Origin: Niastella vici
GTDB taxonomy: Bacteria; Bacteroidota; Bacteroidia; Chitinophagales; Chitinophagaceae
DNA: 64,000 nucleotides
Reading direction: 5' to 3'
Assembly: GCF_002077945.1 (NCBI RefSeq)
Contig: NZ_LVYD01000044.1
Location: forward strand, 248,001 to 312,000
Under the pieces are notes generated by a model. It made no database searches. It was not told the origin of the DNA and saw only the letters and a program-made list of their open reading frames with translations. Positions 26,369-37,400 of this stretch are shown here, piece after piece (positions within the stretch are counted from its first letter, which is position 1; each line of letters starts with the position of its first letter). A program made the translations under genes and the position numbers.

Positions 26369-28717
26369 ATGAAAAAACTGCCTTCCCTTTTTTTGCTGTT
26401 GCTGGCACTTCAGGCCGGAAAAATTAAAGCCCAGTCAAAACCCGTTACGAACCTTTTGACCACCTCGTCCTTTTCAATTTCGGATGAGGATTTTATGCTC
26501 AATGGTAAACCATTTGTGATCCGTTGTGGTGAAATGCATTTTGCCCGTATTCCACAGGAATATTGGCGCCACCGGCTCAAAATGGCAAAAGCCATGGGAT
26601 TAAATACCGTTTGTGCTTACCTGTTCTGGAACCTGCATGAGCCGGCTCCCGGGCAATTTCAATGGAATGGTATGGCCGATGCGGCACAGTTTTGCCGCAT
26701 GGCACAGGAAGAAGGATTGTATGTGATACTGCGGCCCGGGCCTTATGCCTGCGCAGAATGGGAGTTTGGCGGTTTCCCCTGGTGGTTACTGAAGAAAAAA
26801 GATCTGAAAGTTCGTACGCAGGATGCTTATTACCTGGAACGTTGCCGGCTTTACCTGCAGGAAGTGGGCCGGGTACTGGCCCCGTTGCAGGTAAGCAATG
26901 GCGGTTCCATTATAATGACGCAGGTGGAAAATGAATATGGCTCATATGGGAATGATAAGGAATATATTGGTAAAATAAGGGATTACCTGGTGGAAGCCGG
27001 TTTTACCGTACCACTTTTTACCTGCGATGGCCCTTCCCAGTTAGTACAGGATGTGCGGGATGATCTGTTCTGCGTAGTAAATTTTGGCGGCAACCCCGAA
27101 GCTAATTTTAAAGCGTTGCGCGCTATACGGCCTAAGGGCCCGCTTATGTGCGGTGAATATTACCCGGGCTGGTTCGATTCGTGGGGTACCAGGCACCACA
27201 GCGGTTCTTCAGAAAGAGTGGAAAAAGAAATTGGCTGGATGCTCGATCACAAGGCTTCTTTCAGTATCTATATGGCCCACGGCGGCACCTCGTTCGGGTT
27301 GTGGTCGGGCGCCAATTGCCCGCCATTCCTTCCCCAAACCAGCAGTTACGATTATGATGCACCCATTAACGAAGCCGGATGGGAAACCCCGAAATTTGTT
27401 GCCTTGCGGAATTTATTTTCCCGCTACCTGCAGCCTGGCGAATCGCTGCCCGATGTTCCTGCAAGGAACCCGGTTATAACCATTCCTGCCTTTCATACAA
27501 CAGAAACAGCGCCTGTATTTTCGAACCTGCCGTCGCCAATAGCCGATGAAACGGTGCGCAACATGGAAGAATACAATGAGGGGTACGGTGCTATTCTCTA
27601 TCGCACAAAGCTGGCTGGTGGCGATGCCGGTAGTTTACAGATCAAAGAGGTGCACGATTATGCACTTGTTTACCTGAATGGAAAAAAGATAGCTGCCCTC
27701 GACAGAAGGAAAAATCAAAATACCTGTCAGTTGCCTGCTACCAAAAAAGGCGATGTGCTCGACATCCTGGTTGAAGCAATGGGCCGGGTGAACTATGGCG
27801 GCCATATACACGACAGAAAAGGCATTACTGAAAAAGTGGAGCTGATCGTTAATGATAAAAATACCGAGCTTAAGAACTGGAATGTATACCCGTTGGCGTT
27901 GAATAACGATGCGGCGCCTTCCAATTTGAAATTCCGTGCTGGTGAAACAAACGCACCTGCGTATCATAAAGCGAAGTTTGTGTTAGACAGGACCGGCGAT
28001 ACATTTCTTGATATGGGTACCTGGGGCAAGGGCATTGTTTGGCTCAACGGTCATTGTTTGGGCCGGTTTTGGAATATTGGCCCCACACAAACCATGTATG
28101 TGCCCGGTCCCTGGTTAAAAAAAGGTGTGAATGAGATCATCGTACTCGATTACAACGGACCAAAAATGAATGTGCTGGCCGGGTTGGAAAAACCTTTGCT
28201 GGATGCGGTAACTGAAAAGTCTTCAGTAAAAAAACACCGCAAGGAAGGGCAACAGGTAAACCTTGCATATAGTCAACCGGTATTTACAGGCGCGTTCAAC
28301 GAAGGCATTGAATGGCAGACGGTGAATTTCAAAGCAACTGCCGGCCGGTATTTCTGCCTGGAAGCATTAAATGCCCAGCGTGCAGATGATCACTATACCA
28401 CCGGGGCCGAGCTGTACCTGATCGATGAAAAAGGAAAGGAAATTCCGCGGAATAAATGGAAGATCGTTTATGCCGACAGTGAAGAAATGGAAGGGGAAGA
28501 TGGCAAGGCCGACAACCTGTTCGATCTGCAGAACACCACCATTTGGCATACCCAGTGGCAGGATGCATCGCCCAAACACCCGCACCAGGTAGTGATTGAT
28601 CTGGGCGCTGAATACAGGATCGCGGGCATGAGGTACCTGCCGCGCCAGGATGCACCCAATGGTCACATAAAAGACTTCAATATTTACCTGAGCAAGACGA
28701 TGTTCAAAGGACTATAG
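26369..28717 (+). CDS. GH35 family beta-galactosidase with C-terminal F5/8-type domain
   Basis: A 782-residue exported enzyme (signal peptide ending KIKAQ at about 22). The TIM-barrel core shows GEMHFARIPQEYWRHRLKMA, FWNLHEPAPGQF and RPGPYACAEWEFGG. The acid/base is Glu189 in QVENEYGSYG and the nucleophile is Glu263 in MCGEYYPGWFDSWG, both as expected for GH35 retaining beta-galactosidases. Beta-sandwich domains follow. Residues about 625-782 form an F5/8 type C (CBM32-like) module (IEWQTVNFKATAGRYFCLEAL, HPHQVVIDLGAEYRIAGMRYLPR). It likely removes terminal beta-galactose from imported oligosaccharides. It follows SusD 1 and precedes GH43-GH2 by 8 bp, in the same transcription unit. Confidence 0.93.
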   Translation: MKKLPSLFLLLLALQAGKIKAQSKPVTNLLTTSSFSISDEDFMLNGKPFVIRCGEMHFARIPQEYWRHRLKMAKAMGLNTVCAYLFWNLHEPAPGQFQWNGMADAAQFCRMAQEEGLYVILRPGPYACAEWEFGGFPWWLLKKKDLKVRTQDAYYLERCRLYLQEVGRVLAPLQVSNGGSIIMTQVENEYGSYGNDKEYIGKIRDYLVEAGFTVPLFTCDGPSQLVQDVRDDLFCVVNFGGNPEANFKALRAIRPKGPLMCGEYYPGWFDSWGTRHHSGSSERVEKEIGWMLDHKASFSIYMAHGGTSFGLWSGANCPPFLPQTSSYDYDAPINEAGWETPKFVALRNLFSRYLQPGESLPDVPARNPVITIPAFHTTETAPVFSNLPSPIADETVRNMEEYNEGYGAILYRTKLAGGDAGSLQIKEVHDYALVYLNGKKIAALDRRKNQNTCQLPATKKGDVLDILVEAMGRVNYGGHIHDRKGITEKVELIVNDKNTELKNWNVYPLALNNDAAPSNLKFRAGETNAPAYHKAKFVLDRTGDTFLDMGTWGKGIVWLNGHCLGRFWNIGPTQTMYVPGPWLKKGVNEIIVLDYNGPKMNVLAGLEKPLLDAVTEKSSVKKHRKEGQQVNLAYSQPVFTGAFNEGIEWQTVNFKATAGRYFCLEALNAQRADDHYTTGAELYLIDEKGKEIPRNKWKIVYADSEEMEGEDGKADNLFDLQNTTIWHTQWQDASPKHPHQVVIDLGAEYRIAGMRYLPRQDAPNGHIKDFNIYLSKTMFKGL

Positions 28718-28725
28718 AAAGTGCT

Positions 28726-31700
28726 ATGCGAAAATTGTTACTGCTTTTTTTTATAACCACCACCTGTGCTGGACAGCAGCTCTATGCACAGAAACAGGCT
28801 GCTTCACCCGTTTATACAGCCGATAACGGTGACGGCACCTATAAAAATCCCCTGCTTTGGGGCGATTGGCCCGATCCCGATCTCATAAGGGTGGGGGATG
28901 AGTTTTATTTCGTTTCTACCAGTATGCATTATGTGCCCGGTTGCCCTATCTTAAAATCGAAGGACCTGGTGAACTGGGAAATGGCGGGGTATGCAGTTGA
29001 CCGGTATAACGAAGACCCGCGCTATAACCTGCAGGGCGGTAACATGTACCTGCGTGGTTCCTGGGCGGCAACCATCAGACATCATAACGGGTTATTCTAT
29101 GTTGGGTTTTGTACGCCCCGGTGGGATAAGGAGAAAGGACAGTTCTCCATTTGCACGGCAAAGGAGGTGAAAGGTCCCTGGACGCGCACCATTTTTCCGG
29201 AATATTTATACGATCCCGGTTTGTTTTTTGACGATAACGGAAAAGTATATGTGGTGCATGGGCAGGGAAAGTTGTATGTGACCGAGCTGGCCGCCGATGC
29301 CCGCTCTGCTATTGGCGCTGCCAAAGAGATCTGGACAAAACCTATAGAAAAGCCGGCAGGTTCTACGGCCCCGGGCCAGCGTTATGGTATGGAAGGCTCG
29401 CATGTATACAAGATCAATGGTTATTACTACATAACCTGTCCGGCCGGCGGCACCGAAGGCTGGCAGGTGTGTTTACGCAGTAAAAATATCTATGGCCCAT
29501 ACGAAAGCAAAGTCATTGTACAGGATGAATCGTCGTACCCCGCCAATGGGTTGCACCAGGGCGGTATGGTACAGTTGAAAGATGGAAGCTGGTGGTTTTT
29601 GATCATGCAGGACCGCGGGCCTATTGGCCGGGTGCCGCATTTGGTACCCGTAGTGTGGAAGGAGGGATGGCCCCTGTTGGGAATAGACGGCAATGGCAAA
29701 GGCGTTCTCACCTATACAAAACCGAATGTAGGTAAAACCTGGCCGGTAAAAGTTCCTGCAACCACCGATGAGTTTAACAAGGCCACGCTGGGCCTGCAAT
29801 GGCAATGGAACCACAACCCCGATCGGGAAAAATGGTCATTGAAAGAAAGAAATGGGTATCTGCGTTTGCATGCTTCGCTGGCAGCAGAATTACCTACAGC
29901 ACGAAATACATTGACGCAACGCGTGCAGGGACCTGTTTCGGAAGCAACCGTTGAGCTGGAGCTTAACGGATTGAAGACCGGCAACACGGCGGGATTTGGG
30001 GTATTTCAATCACCCTATGCCTATATAGCAGTAAGGAAAGCGGGAAATAACAGTTGCCTGCTGATGGTAAATAATGGGAAGGTGATCGACAGCATCGCAC
30101 ATTTCAATGCGCAAAAGATCTGGATCAGGGCGCATGCCACCCATCTATCGTACATCGCTACGTTTTCATACAGTACAGATGGAAAGCATTTCATCCCATT
30201 CGGAAATGAATTAAAAATGGGGCTGGGGTACGACTGGACGGCCAACCGCTTTGCGCTGTTTAATTTCAGCGCAACCAAAGAAGGTGTTGGTGGATATGCC
30301 GATTTTAACTGGTTTCATTTTACCGGTTCCAACCCAAACTCCTCTACTGTTTCTATTGCAGATGCGGCGCGCAGCGTTTTTAACTTAAATACCAACTGGG
30401 CTTTCTTCAGGGGCGATGTTAAAGACGCCGAAGCACCCGGGTACAATGACAGGGATTGGGTATCGGTGAGTGTTCCGCATACCATGCGATTGGAAAAAAA
30501 GCACAATGGCGGCAACAATATTTACCAGGGTATAGGCTGGTACCGCAGGTATTTCAAATTAAACAGGACGTACGCAGGCAAAAGACTGGTGCTGAATTTT
30601 GATGGCGTGCAAAAGAATTGTGAGGTATTTCTCAATGGCGAAAAACTAACCACGCATTACGGCGGGTATATAGGATTTGTAGTTGATATAACCAATAAGG
30701 TGAATTTTGACACTGACAATGTGCTGGCTGTTCGGGTTGCTAATTTGGATGATCCCCAAACCCCGCCCGGCAAGGAGCAGGCAAAACTGGATTTTAATTA
30801 TTACGGCGGTATTTACCGGGACGTAACACTCATAGCGACCAATAAGGTTTATATCTCAAATTCGCTTGAAGCCAATAAAGTTGCAGGTGGGGGCGTATTT
30901 ATTACTTACCCAAAAGTGAATGCGCAACAAGCTGCAATAAATGTGAAAACCCATGTTGTAAGCCAAACCCCGGGCACAATTCCCGTAAGGCTTGTAACAA
31001 GCATCCGCGATAAAGAAGGGCAGGAGGTGGCAAGGGCAGAGACCGAAGAAATAGTGAGCGGTGAAAAAGAATTTGAACAGCGGCTCCAGGTGTTAAACCC
31101 CCAGCTATGGCATCCTTACCACCCTTATTTGTACCAGGTAGTTTCACAGGTGTACAATGGAACAGAATTATCTGACGACGTAACAACGCCCAGCGGCATT
31201 CGTACCATTTCTTTCAGATCACCCGATGGTAAAGCCGATGGGTTTTATATTAATGGAGAGAAGTTGTATCTGCGGGGCGTGAATCGCCATCAGAGTTATC
31301 AGAATATAGGAGATGCAGCCGCTAATTCCATGCAGTACAGAGATGCCCTGCAGATCAAAAAGGGCGGGTTCAATGCAGTGCGGGCGGCGCATTATCCGCA
31401 ATCGCCTGCGTTTTTAGATGCCTGTGATAAACTGGGGTTATTGGTGATCGAATGTGAGCCCGGGTGGCAGGCATTCAATAAAGATTCCGTTTTTATAAAG
31501 AGATCGTTTCAGCAAATACGTGAAATGATCAGGCGTGACCGTAACCGGCCGTCTGTGTTTTTATACGAAACATCTTTAAACGAATCGCCCACGCCTGAAT
31601 CATGGGCCAGGGAAGCAGTGCGCATTGCACACGAAGAAATGCCCAATGATCAGCTGTTCACTTCAGATGATTTTTTTGCCAACGGAAAGAAGTGTTACGA

Positions 31701-33225
31701 TGTAAGTTATAAAGTGATCAATGAAGATGGTACCGACCCAATGCCCGAAATGCCATCCCTGACAAGGGAATGGGGCGACACCTGGATTGCAGACCCAGCA
31801 AAAGAAAATGGTCTCAGGGCCTCTATGAGCTACACTGCGAAAGGACTGTTAACTCAGTGCCTGCTGCGGCAAAATGCATTGAATGGTACCATGCTGGAGG
31901 AGGAGGGCGGGTATTGGGATCACGCCCGGCTCGATGCCAACGAAAGGATCAGCGGGTATTTTTTGTGGAGTTTTAATGATATAACGAGAGGGTGTGATCC
32001 GGTTACCGCTTATTGTGGCGTAGTGGATATTAACCGGTATGAGAAGTTCGGTTATTATCAGTTACAGGCCATGCAGGACCCCAAAAGAACTATTTATGAA
32101 CCAATGGTATTTATAGCCAGTTATAACAGCCTTCCCGGCCTCGACTCAAACATCGTTGTTTTTTCCAACTGCGACAAGGTGCGGCTATCCAGGAACAATA
32201 CATTAGTTGGAGAAATGACAAGAGCAGAAAATGCAGCCACCGCTCCATTTGTTGCCGCTAAAGGCGGAAGCCCCTACTATTGTTTTAAGACCGGCCGCTA
32301 TGAATCAGGTGAGTTGAAAGCAGAAGGGATGATCGATGGCAAAGTGGTGAAAACGCATGTTGTAAGAACGCCGGGGAAGGCCCACCACCTCGAAATTGTA
32401 ATGGCAGCTGATGGTATAAAACCGGTGGCAGACGGTTCAGATATGTTGCCTGTGTATATTAAAGTCTGCGATAAGAACGGAACAGTGGTGACAAATACAA
32501 AACCGCTTCAATCTTATACCATCCATTTAAATGTATCAGGCAATGGAACGCTTATAGGCGCCAATATGCCCGGTATTTCCATTGCAACCCAGCAAACGGA
32601 AGGCGGAATAGGTTATGGCATTATTCAAACGGCAAAGCGCGCGGGACGCATTACCATGACTGCCACCAGCCCGGGATTATTACCGGCAACGGCCGTGATC
32701 AATACAAGCCCCTATAGAGGAAGTTATTTGCCCGACGGTGTTCACGTACAATGGAAAAATGAAAAAGAAACCGGGACCAGGGTGGTAAAAGACAGTGCCG
32801 GAACCGCCCTGCCTGCGGTCATTAAACTTACCCGGGAAATGATAAGAGTGTCCGGTGAAGTGAATAGCAGGGGTGTTGAAAATTTAACAGATAATAATTC
32901 CTCAACTGTATGGACGCACGAAAGAAACAGCTTGCCGGTTGAGATAACCATTGACCTGGGCCGGAATTATATACTTGGTGGCAGCAGGATCTTCTGGGGA
33001 AAAGACAGTGACTGGTATACTTACTCCCTTGCTGCTTCTTTAAATGGAACGGAATGGCAAACGCTTATCAATAAAGAAAAAGTGTCGGGCCAGGAGTATA
33101 AACCAGTATTATTTAATTGTTATGATGTGAGGTATATCAGGGTGGTTGTTTTTGACGTGCAGCCTGAAAAAAGTAAAGCCGCAATTAAAGAACTGGAGTT
33201 TTACGGATACCCGGTAAAGAAGTAG
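28726..33225 (+). CDS. GH43-GH2-CBM32 multi-domain glycosidase
   Basis: A 1499-residue exported fusion. The signal peptide ends LYAQ at about 22. Residues 38-345 are a five-bladed GH43 domain (GDWPDPDLIR with the catalytic Asp near 50-52, YLYDPGLFFDD, acid Glu in RYGMEGSHVY). Residues about 345-535 are the concanavalin-like module usual after GH43 xylosidase/arabinofuranosidase domains (DEFNKATLGLQWQWNHNP). Residues 545-1150 are GH2 (FEVFLNGEKL-type sandwich, GVNRHQSYQ, acid/base Glu near 951 in SLNES, nucleophile Glu near 1014 in LTREWGD). The end (about 1355-1499) is an F5/8 CBM32 (GVENLTDNNSSTVWTHE). It could cut an arabino- or xylo-side chain and a beta-galactoside in one polypeptide. Exact linkages are unknown. 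Confidence 0.92.
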   Translation: MRKLLLLFFITTTCAGQQLYAQKQAASPVYTADNGDGTYKNPLLWGDWPDPDLIRVGDEFYFVSTSMHYVPGCPILKSKDLVNWEMAGYAVDRYNEDPRYNLQGGNMYLRGSWAATIRHHNGLFYVGFCTPRWDKEKGQFSICTAKEVKGPWTRTIFPEYLYDPGLFFDDNGKVYVVHGQGKLYVTELAADARSAIGAAKEIWTKPIEKPAGSTAPGQRYGMEGSHVYKINGYYYITCPAGGTEGWQVCLRSKNIYGPYESKVIVQDESSYPANGLHQGGMVQLKDGSWWFLIMQDRGPIGRVPHLVPVVWKEGWPLLGIDGNGKGVLTYTKPNVGKTWPVKVPATTDEFNKATLGLQWQWNHNPDREKWSLKERNGYLRLHASLAAELPTARNTLTQRVQGPVSEATVELELNGLKTGNTAGFGVFQSPYAYIAVRKAGNNSCLLMVNNGKVIDSIAHFNAQKIWIRAHATHLSYIATFSYSTDGKHFIPFGNELKMGLGYDWTANRFALFNFSATKEGVGGYADFNWFHFTGSNPNSSTVSIADAARSVFNLNTNWAFFRGDVKDAEAPGYNDRDWVSVSVPHTMRLEKKHNGGNNIYQGIGWYRRYFKLNRTYAGKRLVLNFDGVQKNCEVFLNGEKLTTHYGGYIGFVVDITNKVNFDTDNVLAVRVANLDDPQTPPGKEQAKLDFNYYGGIYRDVTLIATNKVYISNSLEANKVAGGGVFITYPKVNAQQAAINVKTHVVSQTPGTIPVRLVTSIRDKEGQEVARAETEEIVSGEKEFEQRLQVLNPQLWHPYHPYLYQVVSQVYNGTELSDDVTTPSGIRTISFRSPDGKADGFYINGEKLYLRGVNRHQSYQNIGDAAANSMQYRDALQIKKGGFNAVRAAHYPQSPAFLDACDKLGLLVIECEPGWQAFNKDSVFIKRSFQQIREMIRRDRNRPSVFLYETSLNESPTPESWAREAVRIAHEEMPNDQLFTSDDFFANGKKCYDVSYKVINEDGTDPMPEMPSLTREWGDTWIADPAKENGLRASMSYTAKGLLTQCLLRQNALNGTMLEEEGGYWDHARLDANERISGYFLWSFNDITRGCDPVTAYCGVVDINRYEKFGYYQLQAMQDPKRTIYEPMVFIASYNSLPGLDSNIVVFSNCDKVRLSRNNTLVGEMTRAENAATAPFVAAKGGSPYYCFKTGRYESGELKAEGMIDGKVVKTHVVRTPGKAHHLEIVMAADGIKPVADGSDMLPVYIKVCDKNGTVVTNTKPLQSYTIHLNVSGNGTLIGANMPGISIATQQTEGGIGYGIIQTAKRAGRITMTATSPGLLPATAVINTSPYRGSYLPDGVHVQWKNEKETGTRVVKDSAGTALPAVIKLTREMIRVSGEVNSRGVENLTDNNSSTVWTHERNSLPVEITIDLGRNYILGGSRIFWGKDSDWYTYSLAASLNGTEWQTLINKEKVSGQEYKPVLFNCYDVRYIRVVVFDVQPEKSKAAIKELEFYGYPVKK

Positions 33226-33245
33226 CTTTACCAAAATATTTGCTC

Positions 33246-33509
33246 ATGCTCCTCGATTTTATCGGCTGGATCGGGTTTGCTAGTTGTGTAATTGCCTACT
33301 TCCTATTAAATATTGGGTATATCCGGTTCAACGGGTGGCCTTTTCAGCTGTTGAACCTGCTGGGTGGTACAGGGCTGGCCATAAAGGCCTACCAGCTTCA
33401 TGATGTGCCCAACATGCTGGCAAACGGTTTATGGGGACTGATCGCTGTTGGAGGTATTATCAAGTATTTTATAAAAAGGTCCGATCAGGAGATCCCGAGC
33501 AAACTGTAA
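33246..33509 (+). CDS. Small integral membrane protein, CBU_0592-like
   Basis: An 87-residue inner-membrane protein with about three hydrophobic helices: LLDFIGWIGFASCVIAYFLL, WPFQLLNLLGGTGLAIKAY and MLANGLWGLIAVGGIIKYF. The pattern (D-x-x-G-W-x-G then A-Y, N-x-x-G) fits the CBU_0592 family of unknown function. The ATG at 33246 lies 20 bp after the GH43-GH2 stop. Its last 25 bp overlap the convergent TetR gene. It has no visible tie to glycan use and may belong with the TetR gene. Confidence 0.7.
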   Translation: MLLDFIGWIGFASCVIAYFLLNIGYIRFNGWPFQLLNLLGGTGLAIKAYQLHDVPNMLANGLWGLIAVGGIIKYFIKRSDQEIPSKL

Positions 33510-34078
33510 GCGGCCGCTTTATGCCGGATCACTATTTTTTCATATTCTTTTTTATCGTTGATAACACTTACATAAAAGTAAGACCCATCCACTAACACAA
33601 AAAGCTTATCGGCCACTTCCTCAACGTTTTTTACCGACAATATTTTACCCTTATTACACGATTCAATAAAGGATGCCAGCCTGCTGCGTAGCGTGCTGCC
33701 AATGCTGTGGTACATTTGCTTTATCTTTTTATCCCTGAAGGTGAGCGCATAGCAACTATAAAATAAGCCATCGTCAAAAAGGTTGTTCCATTTTTTTGAA
33801 AATAGATTGTCGATCATTTTTTTAAGGTCGGCCAGGGTAGGTTTATCGGTATTTTCCACCCTGTAAATAAGCATGTACTTGTCGAGGATATACTCAATGA
33901 GGGCATACACCAGTTCCTGTTTGTTCCTGAAATAATGAACAATTAAGCTGGGGTTTATTTCCATTACCTCCGCAATTTTAGCAATGGACGTTTCTTCCAG
34001 GCCCTCTTTTTTAGCTACTTTATAAAAGGCTTTTATGATCTCTTTCTTTCTTGGTTCTTCCAAACTTTTTCTTCCCAT
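33485..34078 (-). CDS. TetR family transcriptional regulator
   Basis: A 197-residue cytoplasmic regulator. The N-terminal helix-turn-helix (residues 10-55) reads RKKEIIKAFYKVAKKEGLEETSIAKIAEVMEINPSLIVHYFRNKQEL, with the GVxxxxxxxYFxxKxxL-type signature present as LIVHYFRNKQEL. The remaining helical domain (DGLFYSCYALTFRDKKIKQMYH) is the ligand/dimer part, not assignable. The start at 34078 (MGRKSLEEP) is preferred to 34144, which would add 22 odd residues. It converges with and overlaps the small membrane gene by 25 bp and diverges from SusC 2. An inverted repeat ATTGAA-N6-TTCAAT (34292-34309) in between is a candidate operator. Confidence 0.9.
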   Translation of the reverse strand: MGRKSLEEPRKKEIIKAFYKVAKKEGLEETSIAKIAEVMEINPSLIVHYFRNKQELVYALIEYILDKYMLIYRVENTDKPTLADLKKMIDNLFSKKWNNLFDDGLFYSCYALTFRDKKIKQMYHSIGSTLRSRLASFIESCNKGKILSVKNVEEVADKLFVLVDGSYFYVSVINDKKEYEKIVIRHKAAAYSLLGIS

Positions 34079-34441
34079 AAAGCTACTCTTGGTGTCTGTG
34101 AATTGATTCAAAAGTGAAAAATACACAATCTGTTCAAATAACAATTATATGTGTGCTTATTTTTTTAGCAGCGGAAGAATGGTCGTATTTCCCCTGCAAC
34201 TGATCGTGATAATTATTGAAGGAGGCAGGTGCCGCAGTTTACACAATCGATTGCGTGATCTTTAAGTTAAACATTTTATCGAATATTATAAATTGAATGA
34301 ATGTTCAATCAAAATAATTAATAATTTAGTAAGGGAAAATTGCTAATTAGTTAAACTGCCAAAAGGAATTATTGCAACTGTAATTGTGAATTTTGCAACG
34401 ATCAGGATTCATGATTTTTAACTCATTTACAAAATCTTAAA
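34079..34441. promoter_or_regulatory. Divergent intergenic region between TetR and SusC 2
   Basis: This AT-rich stretch of 363 bp holds no convincing gene. It contains two palindromes. One is a near-perfect 16-bp palindrome, ACACAATCGATTGCGT (34241-34256, one mismatched pair), whose AATCGATT core fits LacI-family operators. The other is ATTGAA-N6-TTCAAT (34292-34309), a TetR-like spacing. GAATTTTG close to the SusC start could serve as a -7 box. SusC 2 is the only importer pair here without an ECF sigma gene, so this region probably carries its control sites. Confidence 0.5.
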
Positions 34442-37400
34442 ATGCCAACAATGCCAAAACTAACTTTCGCGCTTTTGTTTTGTGTACTTTGCCACTACGC
34501 AGGCGCGCAGGACGTAAAAATCAGCGGTGTGGTACGGTCTGCCCGCGATAGCAGCCTGCTACAGGGAGTTTCTGTTACCGTAAAGGGTACCAAAAAAGGT
34601 GCCACCACCAATGCATCGGGAACGTATAATATTACCTGTCAAAAAGAAGCTGTGCTGAGCTTTAGTTTCATCGGTTATACATTACAGGAAATTCCGTTGA
34701 ACGGAAACAATACAGTTAATGTGTATCTGCAGGTGGAAGCCAACGGCGATCTGCTGCAGGAAGTGGTAGTGAACGTAGGGTATGGAACCCGCAAAAAAAT
34801 TGAGGTTGCCGGGGCCGTTGACCAAATTGCCGGCCGTAAAATAGCTGAACGGCCGGTTGCCAACATCCTGCAGGGATTGCAGGGCGTGAGCGCCGGTTTA
34901 AATATTACCTATTCCGGTGGCGCACCCGGTAGTACGCCTAATATTAATATCCGGGGCCTGGGGTCAATCAACGGTGGCGGTGGCGCGCCTTTGATCCTGA
35001 TCGATGGGGTGGCTGCCCAAACCGATGACCTGCTGCGGATAAATCCTTCCGATGTAGAGTCCATCACCACGTTAAGAGATGGCGCATCAGCTGCAATCTA
35101 TGGCGCCCGGTCGGCCTTTGGTGTTATCCTGATCGTTACCAAAAAAGGAAAATCGGGCGGCCGGCACACTATTTCTTATAACGATTATTTCGCTATCTCA
35201 AAAAAGACGGTGATGCCTGACCCGGTAACTGATCCATTCATTTATAAAAAAGTAATGAAGATCGCCACCCAGAATACACCCTGGGATTATGCCAGCTTTA
35301 CCCCCTGGGAACAAACCTGGGCCAAACAGCGGAGCGATGATCCTTCCTCTGCCCCTGAAGTAATGCCGAATCCGGATAATCCAACGCAATGGGCGTATAT
35401 GGGTAATTATAACTTTAATGATTATTTTTTCAGCAAGACCAATTTCTCGCAATACCACACCATTTCTTTCAGCGGATCTTCGGCAGGAAAAATGCCGGTC
35501 AATTATTTGTTATCGGCTGATTACACTAAAGAGAATGGCCTTATCAAGCTTGCCAAAAATGAGTGGAACCGGTATGGCCTGAGGTCTAATCTCAGTATTA
35601 ATCCATTACCATGGTTACGGGTGGAAGATAATATGAGTCTTTACCAATTGGTAAAAGATATGCCTTCTTACAATATTACAGATGTGTATTACACGCAACC
35701 TGTTAACGTGCCTAAAAACCCCGATGGCTCGTGGGGAAACAATACGGCGGGCATTCTTGCCGGTGAGTTGGCAGATGGCGGACGGAATAAAGAAACCCGT
35801 TTTGGCTTTAATAACATTTTAAGAGCTATTGTAACGCTGTTAAATGGCGATCTTACCATTACCGGAACGGCCAGTAATAAAAGAGAACTCTGGAATGGGT
35901 ATTACTCCTATTTACCTATACAGGTGGGCTATGGCCCTAATGATATAAGGACCACCAATTCGCCCGGCTCAATTACCAATGTGAATGGTGTTGCCAGGCA
36001 GGATATTTATGACCTGTTTGCAAACTATAACAAAACATTCGGGTTGCATAATATTAAATTGACGGCAGGTTATAACCAGGAGTACTACCAATGGGACCCA
36101 TTGTCGGTGAACAGAAATCAATTGATCTCTACCAGTCTGCCATATTTAGGCCTTACCCTGGGAACAAACCCCAGTATTACACAATCTGGTTTTGGGGCTT
36201 CTTACTACGACTACGCTATCAGAAGTTATTTTGGCCGGGCCGAATATACGTTTAACGACCGTTATATTGCCACATTCACCGCCCGCAGGGATGGTTCATC
36301 AAGATTTCCTGCCAGTGGCCGTTGGGCATTTACACCCGGTGTTTCAGGCGCGTGGATAGTGAATAAGGAAAATTTCTGGAATGCAGTAGCCCCCTATGTT
36401 TCCACTTTTAAACTCAGGGCCTCTTATGCAAAACAGGGAAATCAGTCGGTTAGCTATTATGGATATGTGCAGGGATTGGGACTGGGTACTTCGGGATATT
36501 TGATCAATGGCGCGGGGCAGCAACCCATTACTACGGTGCCTGGCCTCAGCGTTGATCCCAATAACTACACCTGGGAAAGCGTAAGTTCAAACAACTTTGG
36601 AACCGATGTAAGTTTCCTCAATAACCATTTGAATGTTACGTTCGACTATTATGTGCGCAATACTACGGGCATGCTGGTGCCATCGAAAGTATTGCCTGGT
36701 GTGTTGGGAACTTCAGCGCCCCAGCAGAATGCAGCCAATATGAGCACCAAAGGCTGGGAGTTTACAGCAGCATATAATACCTCGTTTAATGTAGCCGGCC
36801 AACCTTTTTCATTTAATATAAAAGGCCAGTTGTGGGACGATAAAAGCAAGATCACCAAATACGATAACCCGCTTGGATTATTTTCGGCTCCATACCGGCA
36901 GGGACAAACTGTTGGCGAAATGTGGGGGTTAGTGAATGATGGCTACTTTAAAGATCAAAATGAGATCTCGGCTTTGGATGAAAGCGCCATTATTCCCTGG
37001 GGATCGCTTAATGTGGTGCCGGGCTGGCCGAAATATATTGATCAGGATGGTGATAAGAAAATTACAACAGGGCCCAGCGATAAAAATCCTGGTGACTTAC
37101 GCGTTATCGGCAATTCAAGACCCAGGTATCGCTATTCATTTAACATAGACATGGCATGGCACAATATTGATGTGTCCTTATTCCTGCAAGGGGTGGCAAA
37201 AATGGATTATTATCCGCATCACTACCTGTTCTGGGGACCTTACCAACAGCCTTATGCAAATATTTATCCCTGGAACCTTGATTTTTACCGGGGTACCGCT
37301 GCAACTGATGCAGAAAAAGCCACCTACTCACAGTCATATATTAATGCCGGGCTGGCCAATGCAAATACCAATTCCAGCTACCCGGTATTGCAGTCATGGC

